Below the pieces are notes generated by a model that worked only from the letters and a program-made list of their open reading frames with translations, did no database searches and was not told where the DNA came from. Positions 50,067-58,579 of a stretch of DNA of 64,000 nt are shown one piece after another. Where the stretch lies: NCBI RefSeq assembly GCF_000737695.1, contig NZ_JPRM01000023.1:62001-126000 (forward strand). Direction: 5' to 3'. The position numbers and the translations under genes are program-made. Numbering within the stretch: position 1 is the first letter of the stretch; every line of letters starts with the position of its first letter. This DNA comes from Flavobacterium hydatis (GTDB lineage Bacteria > Bacteroidota > Bacteroidia > Flavobacteriales > Flavobacteriaceae).

Positions 50067-53000
50067 ATGAAAAAGACCTTATTAACCTGTTTTATCTTAC
50101 TATATATCAGCTCTTTCGGACAAACGAAAGATGATGTTATTATAAATTGGCTCGATAAAAAAGACATGTATTTTGGAGACTTTAAAGTCAATGCCCCCCT
50201 ATTTTCGGGCAATAACTACCAATTAAACTCCGATACAAAGACAATTTTATATGCTTTAAACCTGACGCAATTCAATTATTCTGAGAACAGCGTCGTCCAA
50301 TTATCTAATATAGTTTACGAAACGATTTCAGAAAATCAGCTGGGTGATTTAACATTAAAAAACATCCCAAAAACTATTAATGAAACGTTAAAAATATCTT
50401 CCGCAAGAGGAATCAATCAAGCTTTATTAACCCTATCACCAATAATTAATGATGGGACTGGATATAAAAAAATAAAATCTTTTACCTATAATATAATAAC
50501 CAATTCTCAGAACAATACTTCTTCAAGAACATCACTAACCCGAAAGAACGCTAACATCTCCAATTCTGTTTTATCATCTGGAGATTGGTATCGATTTTAT
50601 ATTGAAAAATCGGGTGTGTATAAAATTTCCAAAAGCTTCTTGCAAAATTTAAGCCCCGACTTAATAAAAACAAATCCTAAAAACATAAAAATATTTGGGA
50701 ATGGCGGCAGAATGCTCCCTTTATCTAACGCAAGTTATTACCCTAATGACTTAACAGAAAATGCAATTCAGATTATTGGGGAAAATGATGGAAGCTTTGA
50801 TAATGATGACTACATTTTATTTTATGCCGAAGGCGTTGATACTTGGAATGACGAAAGCAGAACCTATAGCAATTTATTCGACAACAAATCTTACTACTAT
50901 ATAACAGCTCAAGGAGGTAACGGGAAAAGAATTACTCAAATGCAACCACCATCCGGAAGCAGCACTATAAACCTATCCACATTTGACGACCACCAATACC
51001 ATGAAAAAGACCTCATAAACATAACTCACCTTGGAAGAGAATGGTATGGCGAAGCTTTTGAAATGGACAACGAACAAGAATTTGATTTTAGCTTTCCAAA
51101 TATCGACACTTCAATTCCTGTAAAAATACAAGTCAAGACTGCATCTGCTTCATACACGAACACATCTTTTAAAGTTGCGGCTAACGGACAAGATATAGGA
51201 ACTATTAATTTCCCTGCAATAACACCTAATTCTGAAATTAAATTCTTTACGGACTCCTTGCCCTCAAACAAAACATTTACAGAAACCGAAAACATTAAAA
51301 TAAAACTTAATTATAACAATAATGGCGTTCCTGGATCAAAGGGATATCTAGATCAGATTAAATTAATTGCTAAACGAAAATTACAAGGATATGGAAAACA
51401 ATTTCTTTTTCAATACGATTTAGCCAGCTCCAGCTTCGGGATTGCTAATTACGACATAACAAACACATCTGGCATTGTTCAAATTTGGGACGTTACCGAC
51501 ATATATAATGTAAGCACTCTTGAAAACTCAAATCAAAACGCAATTAGCTTTAAAGCACAATTAGGAGAAATAAGAAAATATGTAGCTCTTGATCCATCCG
51601 ACTACTACATTCCGTTTAAAGACAACAAAACCAAAATCCCTAATCAAAACTTAAAGGGAACACTTTTAAAAAATAATCAAGGCGCTTTTCAAGATATAGA
51701 TTATGTAATCATCACTCCATCTTTTTTACTGAATCAAGCCGAAAGATTAGCAAATTTTCACAGATCTCATTCTAATTTAAGCGTAAAAGTGATTTCAACT
51801 GAATCAATTTACCAAGAATTCTCATCTGGAAAACAAGACATAGCAGCCATTAGAAACTGCATTAAATATATTTATGACAATGCCTCATCTCCAGACAAAA
51901 GAATTAAATATGTCAACCTTTTCGGAGATGCTTCTTTCGATTATAAAAACAGAATCAATAATAACGGAAACATTGTACCTATATATTACTCTTTGAGAAG
52001 CAATACTACAGGAGAAGCCTCATTTGCATCTGATGACTTTTATGGATTAATGGATAATGACGAAGGTAATATAACCTCATTTTTTGGAGGAATAGACCTT
52101 GCGGTAGGAAGAATGCCTGTTAACGACACAAAACAAGCAAACGAAATGGTTAATAAAGTGCTGGAATATCATGATATTAAATCCTACGGAAACTGGAAAA
52201 ACAACTTCGTATTAATTGCTGATGATTCCGATAAAGCAACGGATACTACACTACAAAGCCGACAAAATAAATTAGCTGATGTAATAGGTACCGAAAAACC
52301 TTTTTTCAATATTGATAAAATTCTCTTAGATTCCTACACACAAGAAGCTTCAGCAGGAGGATCAAGATATCCCAAAGCACGAACTGACCTATTTGATGCT
52401 TTCGAAAAAGGAGCACTCGTTTTTAACTATCTAGGTCATGGTGGTGAAGATGGTTTAGCTGGCGAACGCATTTGGTCAAAAGCTGATGGACAAAATCTAA
52501 ACAATCAATATAAATATCCATTATTTATAACTATAACCTGCGAATTCTCAAGATTTGACGACCCTACAAGACCTACAGCTGGCGAATATACTTACTGGAA
52601 TCCTAAAGGAGGTGCCATCGCTATGCTCACAACCATAAGATCCATCGGACAGTTTAGCGCTGAAAACTTCAATGATATCTTATCAAAAAATTTATTATCA
52701 TACGGATCTAACCAATATACAACTATTTCTGAATCATTGCGATTATCTAAAAACAGCAATCCGAGTTCTGCCAGTAATGTTATTGTATATATAGGTGATC
52801 CAGCACTAATGCTTGCTATCCCCAAACCAAAAGTAAGACTAACTAAAGTAAATGATGTTGTTATTTCTCAACCAATTGACGACTTAAAATCACTATCAAA
52901 AATTAAATTATCCGGAGAAATAACAGATGAAAATAATATTTTACTATCTAACTATAATGGTGAATTAACTACTGCGATATTTGATAAATTAATTATATCT

Positions 53001-53909
53001 TCGACACTCAATAATGATGGCTTTAGTCCCCCAATGCAATTTAACACTTTGGGAGAAACTATTTTTAGAGGAAGTGCATCTGTAACCAACGGTTTATTTG
53101 AGTTTAGTTTTGTAGTACCAAGAGACATCCGAATTCCTGTAGGAAACGGAAGAATCAGCTTTTACGCAAAAAAACAACAACTTCTTGAGAACCAAACCGG
53201 TTACGATACAACCATAAAAATAGGCGGAATTAATGAAAATGCACCTCAGGACAATAATAGTCCAAAAGTGCAGTTATATATGAACGATGAAACATTTGTA
53301 TCAGGAGGGGCTACAAATGAATCTCCTTTTTTACTTGCAAATCTTGAAGATGAAAACGGGATAAATACCGCAAGTGGAATAGGACATGACATAGTTGCAA
53401 TTTTAGATGGAGACGTTAGTAATCCTTATATATTAAACGATTATTATCAGACCAAATTAGACGATTACACGCATGGAACATTACGTTTTCCGTTCCGTAA
53501 TTTAGCTGTCGGATTGCACACCGTTTCGGTAACAGCATGGGATGTATACAACAACCCTGTTACAGCCGAAATTCAATTTATTGTTTCAGGTGATGACACA
53601 ATAACATTAACGCATGTTTTAAATTATCCGAATCCGTTCACAACCTATACTGAGTTTTGGTTTTCACACAACAAACCCTATGAACCTTTAGAAGTTCAAG
53701 TACAAGTAATGACAATTACTGGGAAGGTTGTATGGACAAAAAATCAAATTATTACTACCGAAGGTTTTTTATCTCGGGACATAACTTGGAACGGAAGAGA
53801 CGATTTTGGCGATCGAATTGGCAAAGGTGTTTATATTTATAAACTAACTGTAAAATCGAACACAACAAATAAAAAAGCAGAAAAAATTGAAAAACTTGTC
53901 ATACTTTAA
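50067..53909 (+). CDS. porU: Type IX secretion system sortase PorU
   Basis: 1280 aa from the ATG at 50067, which gives a normal signal peptide (MKKTLLTCFILLYISSFGQ). The central domain is a gingipain-like C25 cysteine peptidase with catalytic His about 791 (NYLGHGGEDGL) and Cys about 825 (TITCEFSRFDDP). An Ig-like region and a T9SS-type C-terminal domain (NYPNPFTTYTEFWF ... GVYIYKLTVK) follow. PorU removes C-terminal signals from T9SS cargo and attaches the product to the cell surface lipid. It is followed by porV after about 35 bases, and the two function together in the attachment complex. Confidence 0.97.
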   Translation: MKKTLLTCFILLYISSFGQTKDDVIINWLDKKDMYFGDFKVNAPLFSGNNYQLNSDTKTILYALNLTQFNYSENSVVQLSNIVYETISENQLGDLTLKNIPKTINETLKISSARGINQALLTLSPIINDGTGYKKIKSFTYNIITNSQNNTSSRTSLTRKNANISNSVLSSGDWYRFYIEKSGVYKISKSFLQNLSPDLIKTNPKNIKIFGNGGRMLPLSNASYYPNDLTENAIQIIGENDGSFDNDDYILFYAEGVDTWNDESRTYSNLFDNKSYYYITAQGGNGKRITQMQPPSGSSTINLSTFDDHQYHEKDLINITHLGREWYGEAFEMDNEQEFDFSFPNIDTSIPVKIQVKTASASYTNTSFKVAANGQDIGTINFPAITPNSEIKFFTDSLPSNKTFTETENIKIKLNYNNNGVPGSKGYLDQIKLIAKRKLQGYGKQFLFQYDLASSSFGIANYDITNTSGIVQIWDVTDIYNVSTLENSNQNAISFKAQLGEIRKYVALDPSDYYIPFKDNKTKIPNQNLKGTLLKNNQGAFQDIDYVIITPSFLLNQAERLANFHRSHSNLSVKVISTESIYQEFSSGKQDIAAIRNCIKYIYDNASSPDKRIKYVNLFGDASFDYKNRINNNGNIVPIYYSLRSNTTGEASFASDDFYGLMDNDEGNITSFFGGIDLAVGRMPVNDTKQANEMVNKVLEYHDIKSYGNWKNNFVLIADDSDKATDTTLQSRQNKLADVIGTEKPFFNIDKILLDSYTQEASAGGSRYPKARTDLFDAFEKGALVFNYLGHGGEDGLAGERIWSKADGQNLNNQYKYPLFITITCEFSRFDDPTRPTAGEYTYWNPKGGAIAMLTTIRSIGQFSAENFNDILSKNLLSYGSNQYTTISESLRLSKNSNPSSASNVIVYIGDPALMLAIPKPKVRLTKVNDVVISQPIDDLKSLSKIKLSGEITDENNILLSNYNGELTTAIFDKLIISSTLNNDGFSPPMQFNTLGETIFRGSASVTNGLFEFSFVVPRDIRIPVGNGRISFYAKKQQLLENQTGYDTTIKIGGINENAPQDNNSPKVQLYMNDETFVSGGATNESPFLLANLEDENGINTASGIGHDIVAILDGDVSNPYILNDYYQTKLDDYTHGTLRFPFRNLAVGLHTVSVTAWDVYNNPVTAEIQFIVSGDDTITLTHVLNYPNPFTTYTEFWFSHNKPYEPLEVQVQVMTITGKVVWTKNQIITTEGFLSRDITWNGRDDFGDRIGKGVYIYKLTVKSNTTNKKAEKIEKLVIL

Positions 53910-53945
53910 TTAAATATTATATTTGTTTACTATTTTAAAACCTAG

Positions 53946-55115
53946 ATGAAAAAACCTACCCTCATTTTAATTTGCCTTTTTGTCGTTTCATTAGCAAAGG
54001 CACAAGAAAGAACTATTACAACCGCAGTACCTTTTTTATTAGTAGCTGCTGACGCTAGAGCAGCAGGTATGGCCGACCAAGGTGTCGCCACATCTGTAGA
54101 TGCATTTTCTCAACAATGGAATCCCGCAAAGTATGCCTTCTCCGAAGACAAACAAGGATTTTCTGTTAGTTATACTCCCTATCTTACCGATTTGGTAAAT
54201 GATGTTTCCCTAGGACAAATCACCTATTATAACAAAATAAACGATCGAAATGCATTTGCAGCGAGTTTCCGTTATTTTGGATTTGGTGATATCGAATTAA
54301 GAAAAACCGATAGCCCTGATGAAGCAGTAAACATCGTTTCTCCTAACGAAATGGCGCTTGACGGGTCTTACTCTTTAAAGCTAAGCGAAAAATTCTCGAT
54401 GGCTGTAGCAGGAAGATATATTCGCTCAAACCTGAAAATCGCTTCTGAAGAAATAGATGCTAAACCTGCAAGCTCATTTGCAGTAGACGTAGCTGGTTTT
54501 TATCAGTCAGAAGAAATTGCTTATAACAGTTTTAACGGAAGATGGAGAGGTGGTTTCAACATTCAGAATTTAGGACCTAAAATGAAATATGATAGCGACG
54601 AACTCAACGCTAATTTCTTACCAGCTAATTTAAAAGTAGGTGGAGGATTTGATTTTATCCTAGACGAATACAACAAAATAGGCGTAGGTGTAGAATTTAG
54701 TAAATTATTAGTTCCGACACCTCAGGACCCAGATTTAAATGGTGATGGTACAGTTACCCTAGACGAAAGAATGCAAAACAATGAGGATTACCGATCAATA
54801 GGTTGGGTATCTGGAATATTTCAATCTTTTGGTGATGCCCCAGGTGGTTTTAGCGAAGAACTAAAAGAGATTACTTATAGCATTGGTGCAGAATATATGT
54901 ATCAAGATGCGTTTGCATTCCGATTAGGATATTTCCATGAAAGCCCAGAAAAAGGAGCTAGAAAATTCTTTTCACTAGGAGCAGGTTTCAAGTATAATGT
55001 AGTAAAAGTAGACGTTTCTTACTTATTCTCTACATCAAACGTAAAAAATCCACTAGAAAACACACTTCGTTTCTCACTAACCTTTAACTTTGGCGACAAA
55101 TACGAAGTATATTAA
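53946..55115 (+). CDS. porV: Type IX secretion outer-membrane protein PorV (LptO)
   Basis: 389 aa with a signal peptide (MKKPTLILICLFVVSLAKAQ) and a FadL/PorV-like beta barrel. The conserved N-terminal block VPFLLVAADARAAGMADQGVATSVDAFSQQWNPAKYAFS is present. PorV takes cargo from the Sov/SprA translocon and shuttles it to PorU for processing. Its gene follows porU in the same order as in F. johnsoniae. It ends with a hairpin terminator. Confidence 0.97.
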   Translation: MKKPTLILICLFVVSLAKAQERTITTAVPFLLVAADARAAGMADQGVATSVDAFSQQWNPAKYAFSEDKQGFSVSYTPYLTDLVNDVSLGQITYYNKINDRNAFAASFRYFGFGDIELRKTDSPDEAVNIVSPNEMALDGSYSLKLSEKFSMAVAGRYIRSNLKIASEEIDAKPASSFAVDVAGFYQSEEIAYNSFNGRWRGGFNIQNLGPKMKYDSDELNANFLPANLKVGGGFDFILDEYNKIGVGVEFSKLLVPTPQDPDLNGDGTVTLDERMQNNEDYRSIGWVSGIFQSFGDAPGGFSEELKEITYSIGAEYMYQDAFAFRLGYFHESPEKGARKFFSLGAGFKYNVVKVDVSYLFSTSNVKNPLENTLRFSLTFNFGDKYEVY

Positions 55116-55140
55116 TAAATAAAAATTACAATTATAACAA

Positions 55141-55173
55141 TCCAAATTTCACTTTCGTGAAATTTGGATTTTT
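55141..55173 (+). terminator. Intrinsic terminator after porV
   Basis: TCCAAATTTCAC - TTTC - GTGAAATTTGGA, followed by eight T. A perfect 12-bp stem. Confidence 0.93.
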
Positions 55174-55188
55174 TTTCCTAAATACATA

Positions 55189-55671
55189 ATGAAAGAAATA
55201 TCTATTACAACGCAATTTTCTGTTTTTGAATCTATCGAAGAACTTTCAAAAGACACCCAAGACTTAATGAATGAAGCAATCGCTATTCGCAAAAAAGCAT
55301 ATGCACCTTACTCTAAATTTAGAGTTGGAGCAGCATTACTTTTAGACAATGGTCAAATTGTTTTGGGTTCTAATCAAGAAAACGCAGCTTATCCTTCGGG
55401 ACTTTGCGCAGAAAGAGTAGCTATTTTTCATGCAGGAGCAATTTATCCTGATGCAAAAATTTTAAAAATTGCCATCTCAGCAGCTTCAGATATGAATCAA
55501 ACAAAAGCTCCAATCCCTCCTTGTGGATCTTGTAGACAATCGATTGCAGAATATGAGATAAAACAAGAGACCCCTATCGAAATTTATTTCATGGGAGAAA
55601 TAGGTGCAATTTATCAATCGGCATCCCTAAAAAATTTACTTCCTTTTATGTTTGATAAAAAGTTCTTGTAA
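55189..55671 (+). CDS. cdd: Cytidine deaminase
   Basis: 160 aa. Zinc-binding and catalytic motifs are complete: CAERVAIF (with the catalytic Glu) and PPCGSCRQ (two cysteines), and YSKFRVGAALL upstream. The enzyme deaminates cytidine and deoxycytidine in pyrimidine salvage. It lies between porV and the pyruvate dehydrogenase genes and is separated from porV by a terminator. Confidence 0.95.
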   Translation: MKEISITTQFSVFESIEELSKDTQDLMNEAIAIRKKAYAPYSKFRVGAALLLDNGQIVLGSNQENAAYPSGLCAERVAIFHAGAIYPDAKILKIAISAASDMNQTKAPIPPCGSCRQSIAEYEIKQETPIEIYFMGEIGAIYQSASLKNLLPFMFDKKFL

Positions 55672-55720
55672 AAAAAACCAAAAATTAGCTTTTAAATTTT
55701 ACTTCTTAGTAGGAATGTCT

Positions 55721-55728
55721 TATTTTTG
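55721..55728 (+). promoter_or_regulatory. Bacteroidetes -7 element for pdhA
   Basis: TATTTTTG matches TAnnTTTG, about 100 bases before the pdhA ATG. The leader contains a small hairpin (CCCGA-CCCT-TCGGG, near 55733-55746) of unknown meaning. Confidence 0.55.
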
Positions 55729-55826
55729 CATCCCGACCCTTCGGGCGCAAATTTGTGGGAGGAAACTATTTTGCGTTATAGGCAACAATTGATAACAGAA
55801 ACACTTTAGCAAAAGAAAGAATTCAG

Positions 55827-56825
55827 ATGAAAGAAGTTACAAAAGAGGTATATTTAAAGTGGTATGAGGACATGCTACTTTGGAGAAAGTTTGAAGACAA
55901 ACTAGCAGCATTGTACATCCAACAGAAAGTAAGAGGATTTCTTCACCTATACAATGGTCAAGAAGCTGTACTCGCTGGTGCATTGCATGTCATGGATTTG
56001 ACAAAAGATAAAATGATAACTGCATACAGAAACCACGTACAACCAATTGGTATGGGTGTAGATCCAAAACGTGTAATGGCTGAACTTTTAGGAAAAGCAA
56101 CAGGAACATCTAAAGGAATGGGTGGATCTATGCACATTTTCTCAAAAGAGCACCGTTTTTATGGAGGTCACGGAATTGTAGGTGGACAAATTCCTGTAGG
56201 AGCTGGTTTAGCTTTTGCAGATAAATATTTTGAAACAGGTGGTGTAACTATGACCTATTTTGGTGATGGAGCTGCAAGACAAGGTTCTTTACACGAAGCT
56301 TTTAACATGGCTATGTTATGGAAACTTCCAGTTGTATTTATTGTTGAAAACAATGGATATGCAATGGGAACTTCTGTAGAAAGAACTGCAAATCATACTG
56401 ATATCTGGAAACTTGGTTTAGGTTATGAAATGCCTTGTGGACCTGTTGATGGAATGAACCCTGTGAAAGTTGCAGAAGCAATGTACGAAGCTGTAGAAAG
56501 AGCTCGTCGTGGCGATGGTCCAACTTTCTTAGAAATGAAAACATACCGTTACAGAGGACACTCAATGTCTGATGCACAATTATATCGCTCTAAAGAAGAA
56601 GTAGAAGAATACAAAAAAATTGACCCAATTACACAAGTTCTTGATGTAATAAAAGATCAAAAATTTGCTACTGAAGAAGAAATTGAAGAAATTGACCAAA
56701 GAGTAAAAGACTTGGTTGAAGAGTGTGTGAAATTTGCTGAAGAATCTCCATATCCAGAATTACAACAACTTTACGATGTAGTATACGCACAAGAAGACTA
56801 TCCATTTACACCTCATAAACTATAA
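55827..56825 (+). CDS. pdhA: Pyruvate dehydrogenase E1 component, alpha subunit
   Basis: 332 aa, the alpha chain of a heterotetrameric E1. Thiamine-diphosphate-binding motif GDGAARQGSLHEAFNMAMLWKLP...ENN and the phosphorylation-loop-like region YRGHSMSDAQLYR are present. It decarboxylates pyruvate with the beta subunit and passes the acetyl group to the lipoyl arm of E2. The E2 gene follows after 3 bases; no beta-subunit gene is present in this stretch and must be elsewhere. Confidence 0.96.
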   Translation: MKEVTKEVYLKWYEDMLLWRKFEDKLAALYIQQKVRGFLHLYNGQEAVLAGALHVMDLTKDKMITAYRNHVQPIGMGVDPKRVMAELLGKATGTSKGMGGSMHIFSKEHRFYGGHGIVGGQIPVGAGLAFADKYFETGGVTMTYFGDGAARQGSLHEAFNMAMLWKLPVVFIVENNGYAMGTSVERTANHTDIWKLGLGYEMPCGPVDGMNPVKVAEAMYEAVERARRGDGPTFLEMKTYRYRGHSMSDAQLYRSKEEVEEYKKIDPITQVLDVIKDQKFATEEEIEEIDQRVKDLVEECVKFAEESPYPELQQLYDVVYAQEDYPFTPHKL

Positions 56826-56828
56826 ATC

Positions 56829-58466
56829 ATGGCGATAAAAGTAACAATGCCTCGTTTGAGCGATACTATGACGGAAGGAACGGTAGCAACTTGGCTAAAA
56901 AAAGTAGGAGACAAAATTAGCGAAGGAGATATCCTTGCTGAAATTGAAACTGACAAAGCAACAATGGAATTTGAGTCTTTCAATGAAGGAACTCTTTTAT
57001 ATATAGGAATACCTGCTGGAGAAACTGCTCCAGTAGATTCATTACTAGCAATTATAGGAAACGAAGGTGAAGATGTTACGGCATTAATCGCTGGAGGAGA
57101 CGCTCCTGCTGCTCAAGCTCCAAAAGCTGAAGCTGCAACTACAGAGGCTAAAACAGAAGCACCAGCTCCTGCAAAAGCTGCAACTGAATTACCAAAAGGT
57201 GTTGTTGTAGTAACTATGCCTAGATTAAGCGATACTATGACTGAAGGTACAGTAGCAACTTGGCTTAAAAAAGTTGGTGATGCTGTTGCTGAAGGTGATA
57301 TTCTTGCTGAAATCGAAACTGATAAAGCTACAATGGAATTTGAATCTTTCAACCAAGGTACATTATTATACATTGGTATTCAAGAAGGAAACACAGCTCC
57401 TGTTGATAGTTTATTAGCTATCATCGGACCTGCTGGAACTGACATTTCTGGTATTGCTCAAAACTATACTCCTGGTGGCGCTCCTGCAAAAGCAGTAGAA
57501 GAAACTAAAGCAACTCCTGCTCAAGAAACAGCAGAAACTGTTGAAGTAGTAAGCGACGGAAAAAGAATTTTAGCTTCACCTTTAGCAAAGAAAATTGCTT
57601 CAGATAAAGGAATTCAATTATCTCAAGTAAAAGGATCTGGTGAAAACGGACGTATCGTAAAAAGCGATATCGAAAACTTTACACCTGCTACTGCAGCAAC
57701 TACACAGCCAGTTGCAACTGCACCTGCTACTAAAACTCCTGAAGTTACTGCTGCTGCTGCAAAAGTTTTTGTTCCTGCTGGTGAAGTTTTCACAGAAGAA
57801 ATCAAAAACTCGCAAATGCGTAAAATCATTGCTAAACGTTTAGCAGAATCATTGTTTACAGCTCCTCACTATAACTTAGTGATAGAAGTAAGCATGGATG
57901 AAGCAATGACATCTAGAGCTACAATAAACAGCGTACCAGATACAAAAGTATCTTTTAACGATATGGTAATTAAAGCTTGTGCATTAGCATTGAAAAAACA
58001 TCCAAAAATTAACTCTCAGTGGAAAGAAGATGCTATCATCATCAACCACCATGTAAATATTGGTGTTGCTGTAGCTGTTGAAGATGGATTAGTAGTTCCT
58101 GTATTGAAATTTACAGATGCTATGAGTTTATCTCAAATTGGCGCTAGCGTAAGAGATCTTGCTGGAAGAGCTAAAAACAAAAAACTTGGACCACAAGAAA
58201 TGGAAGGAAGTACTTTTACAGTATCTAACCTTGGAATGTTTGGTATTACAGAATTCAATTCTATCATAAACCAACCAAACTCTGCTATCCTTTCTGTAGG
58301 TGCAATTGTAGAAAAGCCAGTAGTTAAAAACGGTCAGATTGTAGTAGGAAACACAATGATGTTATCATTAGCTTGTGACCACAGAACAATTGACGGTGCA
58401 ACTGGAGCTCAATTCTTACAAACATTAAAACAATACATCGAAAGCCCAGTTACAATGTTGGCATAA
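56829..58466 (+). CDS. pdhC: Dihydrolipoamide acetyltransferase (pyruvate dehydrogenase E2)
   Basis: 545 aa with two lipoyl domains (about residues 1-80 and 127-205), each with the lysine in ETDKATMEFES. An Ala/Pro-rich linker follows, then a peripheral subunit-binding domain (ILASPLAKKIASDKGIQLSQVKGSGENGRI) and the catalytic domain ending with CDHRTIDGATGAQFLQTLK. It transfers acetyl from lipoyl-lysine to CoA. The two lipoyl domains are nearly identical in protein sequence, which points to internal duplication. It is coupled to pdhA. Confidence 0.96.
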   Translation: MAIKVTMPRLSDTMTEGTVATWLKKVGDKISEGDILAEIETDKATMEFESFNEGTLLYIGIPAGETAPVDSLLAIIGNEGEDVTALIAGGDAPAAQAPKAEAATTEAKTEAPAPAKAATELPKGVVVVTMPRLSDTMTEGTVATWLKKVGDAVAEGDILAEIETDKATMEFESFNQGTLLYIGIQEGNTAPVDSLLAIIGPAGTDISGIAQNYTPGGAPAKAVEETKATPAQETAETVEVVSDGKRILASPLAKKIASDKGIQLSQVKGSGENGRIVKSDIENFTPATAATTQPVATAPATKTPEVTAAAAKVFVPAGEVFTEEIKNSQMRKIIAKRLAESLFTAPHYNLVIEVSMDEAMTSRATINSVPDTKVSFNDMVIKACALALKKHPKINSQWKEDAIIINHHVNIGVAVAVEDGLVVPVLKFTDAMSLSQIGASVRDLAGRAKNKKLGPQEMEGSTFTVSNLGMFGITEFNSIINQPNSAILSVGAIVEKPVVKNGQIVVGNTMMLSLACDHRTIDGATGAQFLQTLKQYIESPVTMLA

Positions 58467-58507
58467 TTTAAATGTCAGCCTGAGCTAAGCTTAAGGTTAT
58501 TTATAAT

Positions 58508-58545
58508 AAAATCCCGTTTTGATTATTCAAAACGGGATTTTTTGT
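58508..58545 (+). terminator. Intrinsic terminator after pdhC
   Basis: AAAATCCCGTTTTG - ATTATT - CAAAACGGGATTTT followed by TTGTTT. Perfect 14-bp stem. Confidence 0.92.
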
Positions 58546-58579
58546 TTAATTTCCCTCCACTAATTCAATTCTTCATAAA

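Noticed and set aside
55733-55775. Hairpin-containing pdhA leader as a possible riboswitch
   Set aside because: Only one short stem (CCCGA-TCGGG) is visible, with no match to a thiamine, lipoate or other aptamer I know; described only as part of the promoter region.
57113-57829. Minus-strand Ala/Val- and Ser/Cys-rich frames opposite pdhC
   Set aside because: They are mirror products of the Ala/Pro-rich linker codons of the E2 gene; no start context or motif.
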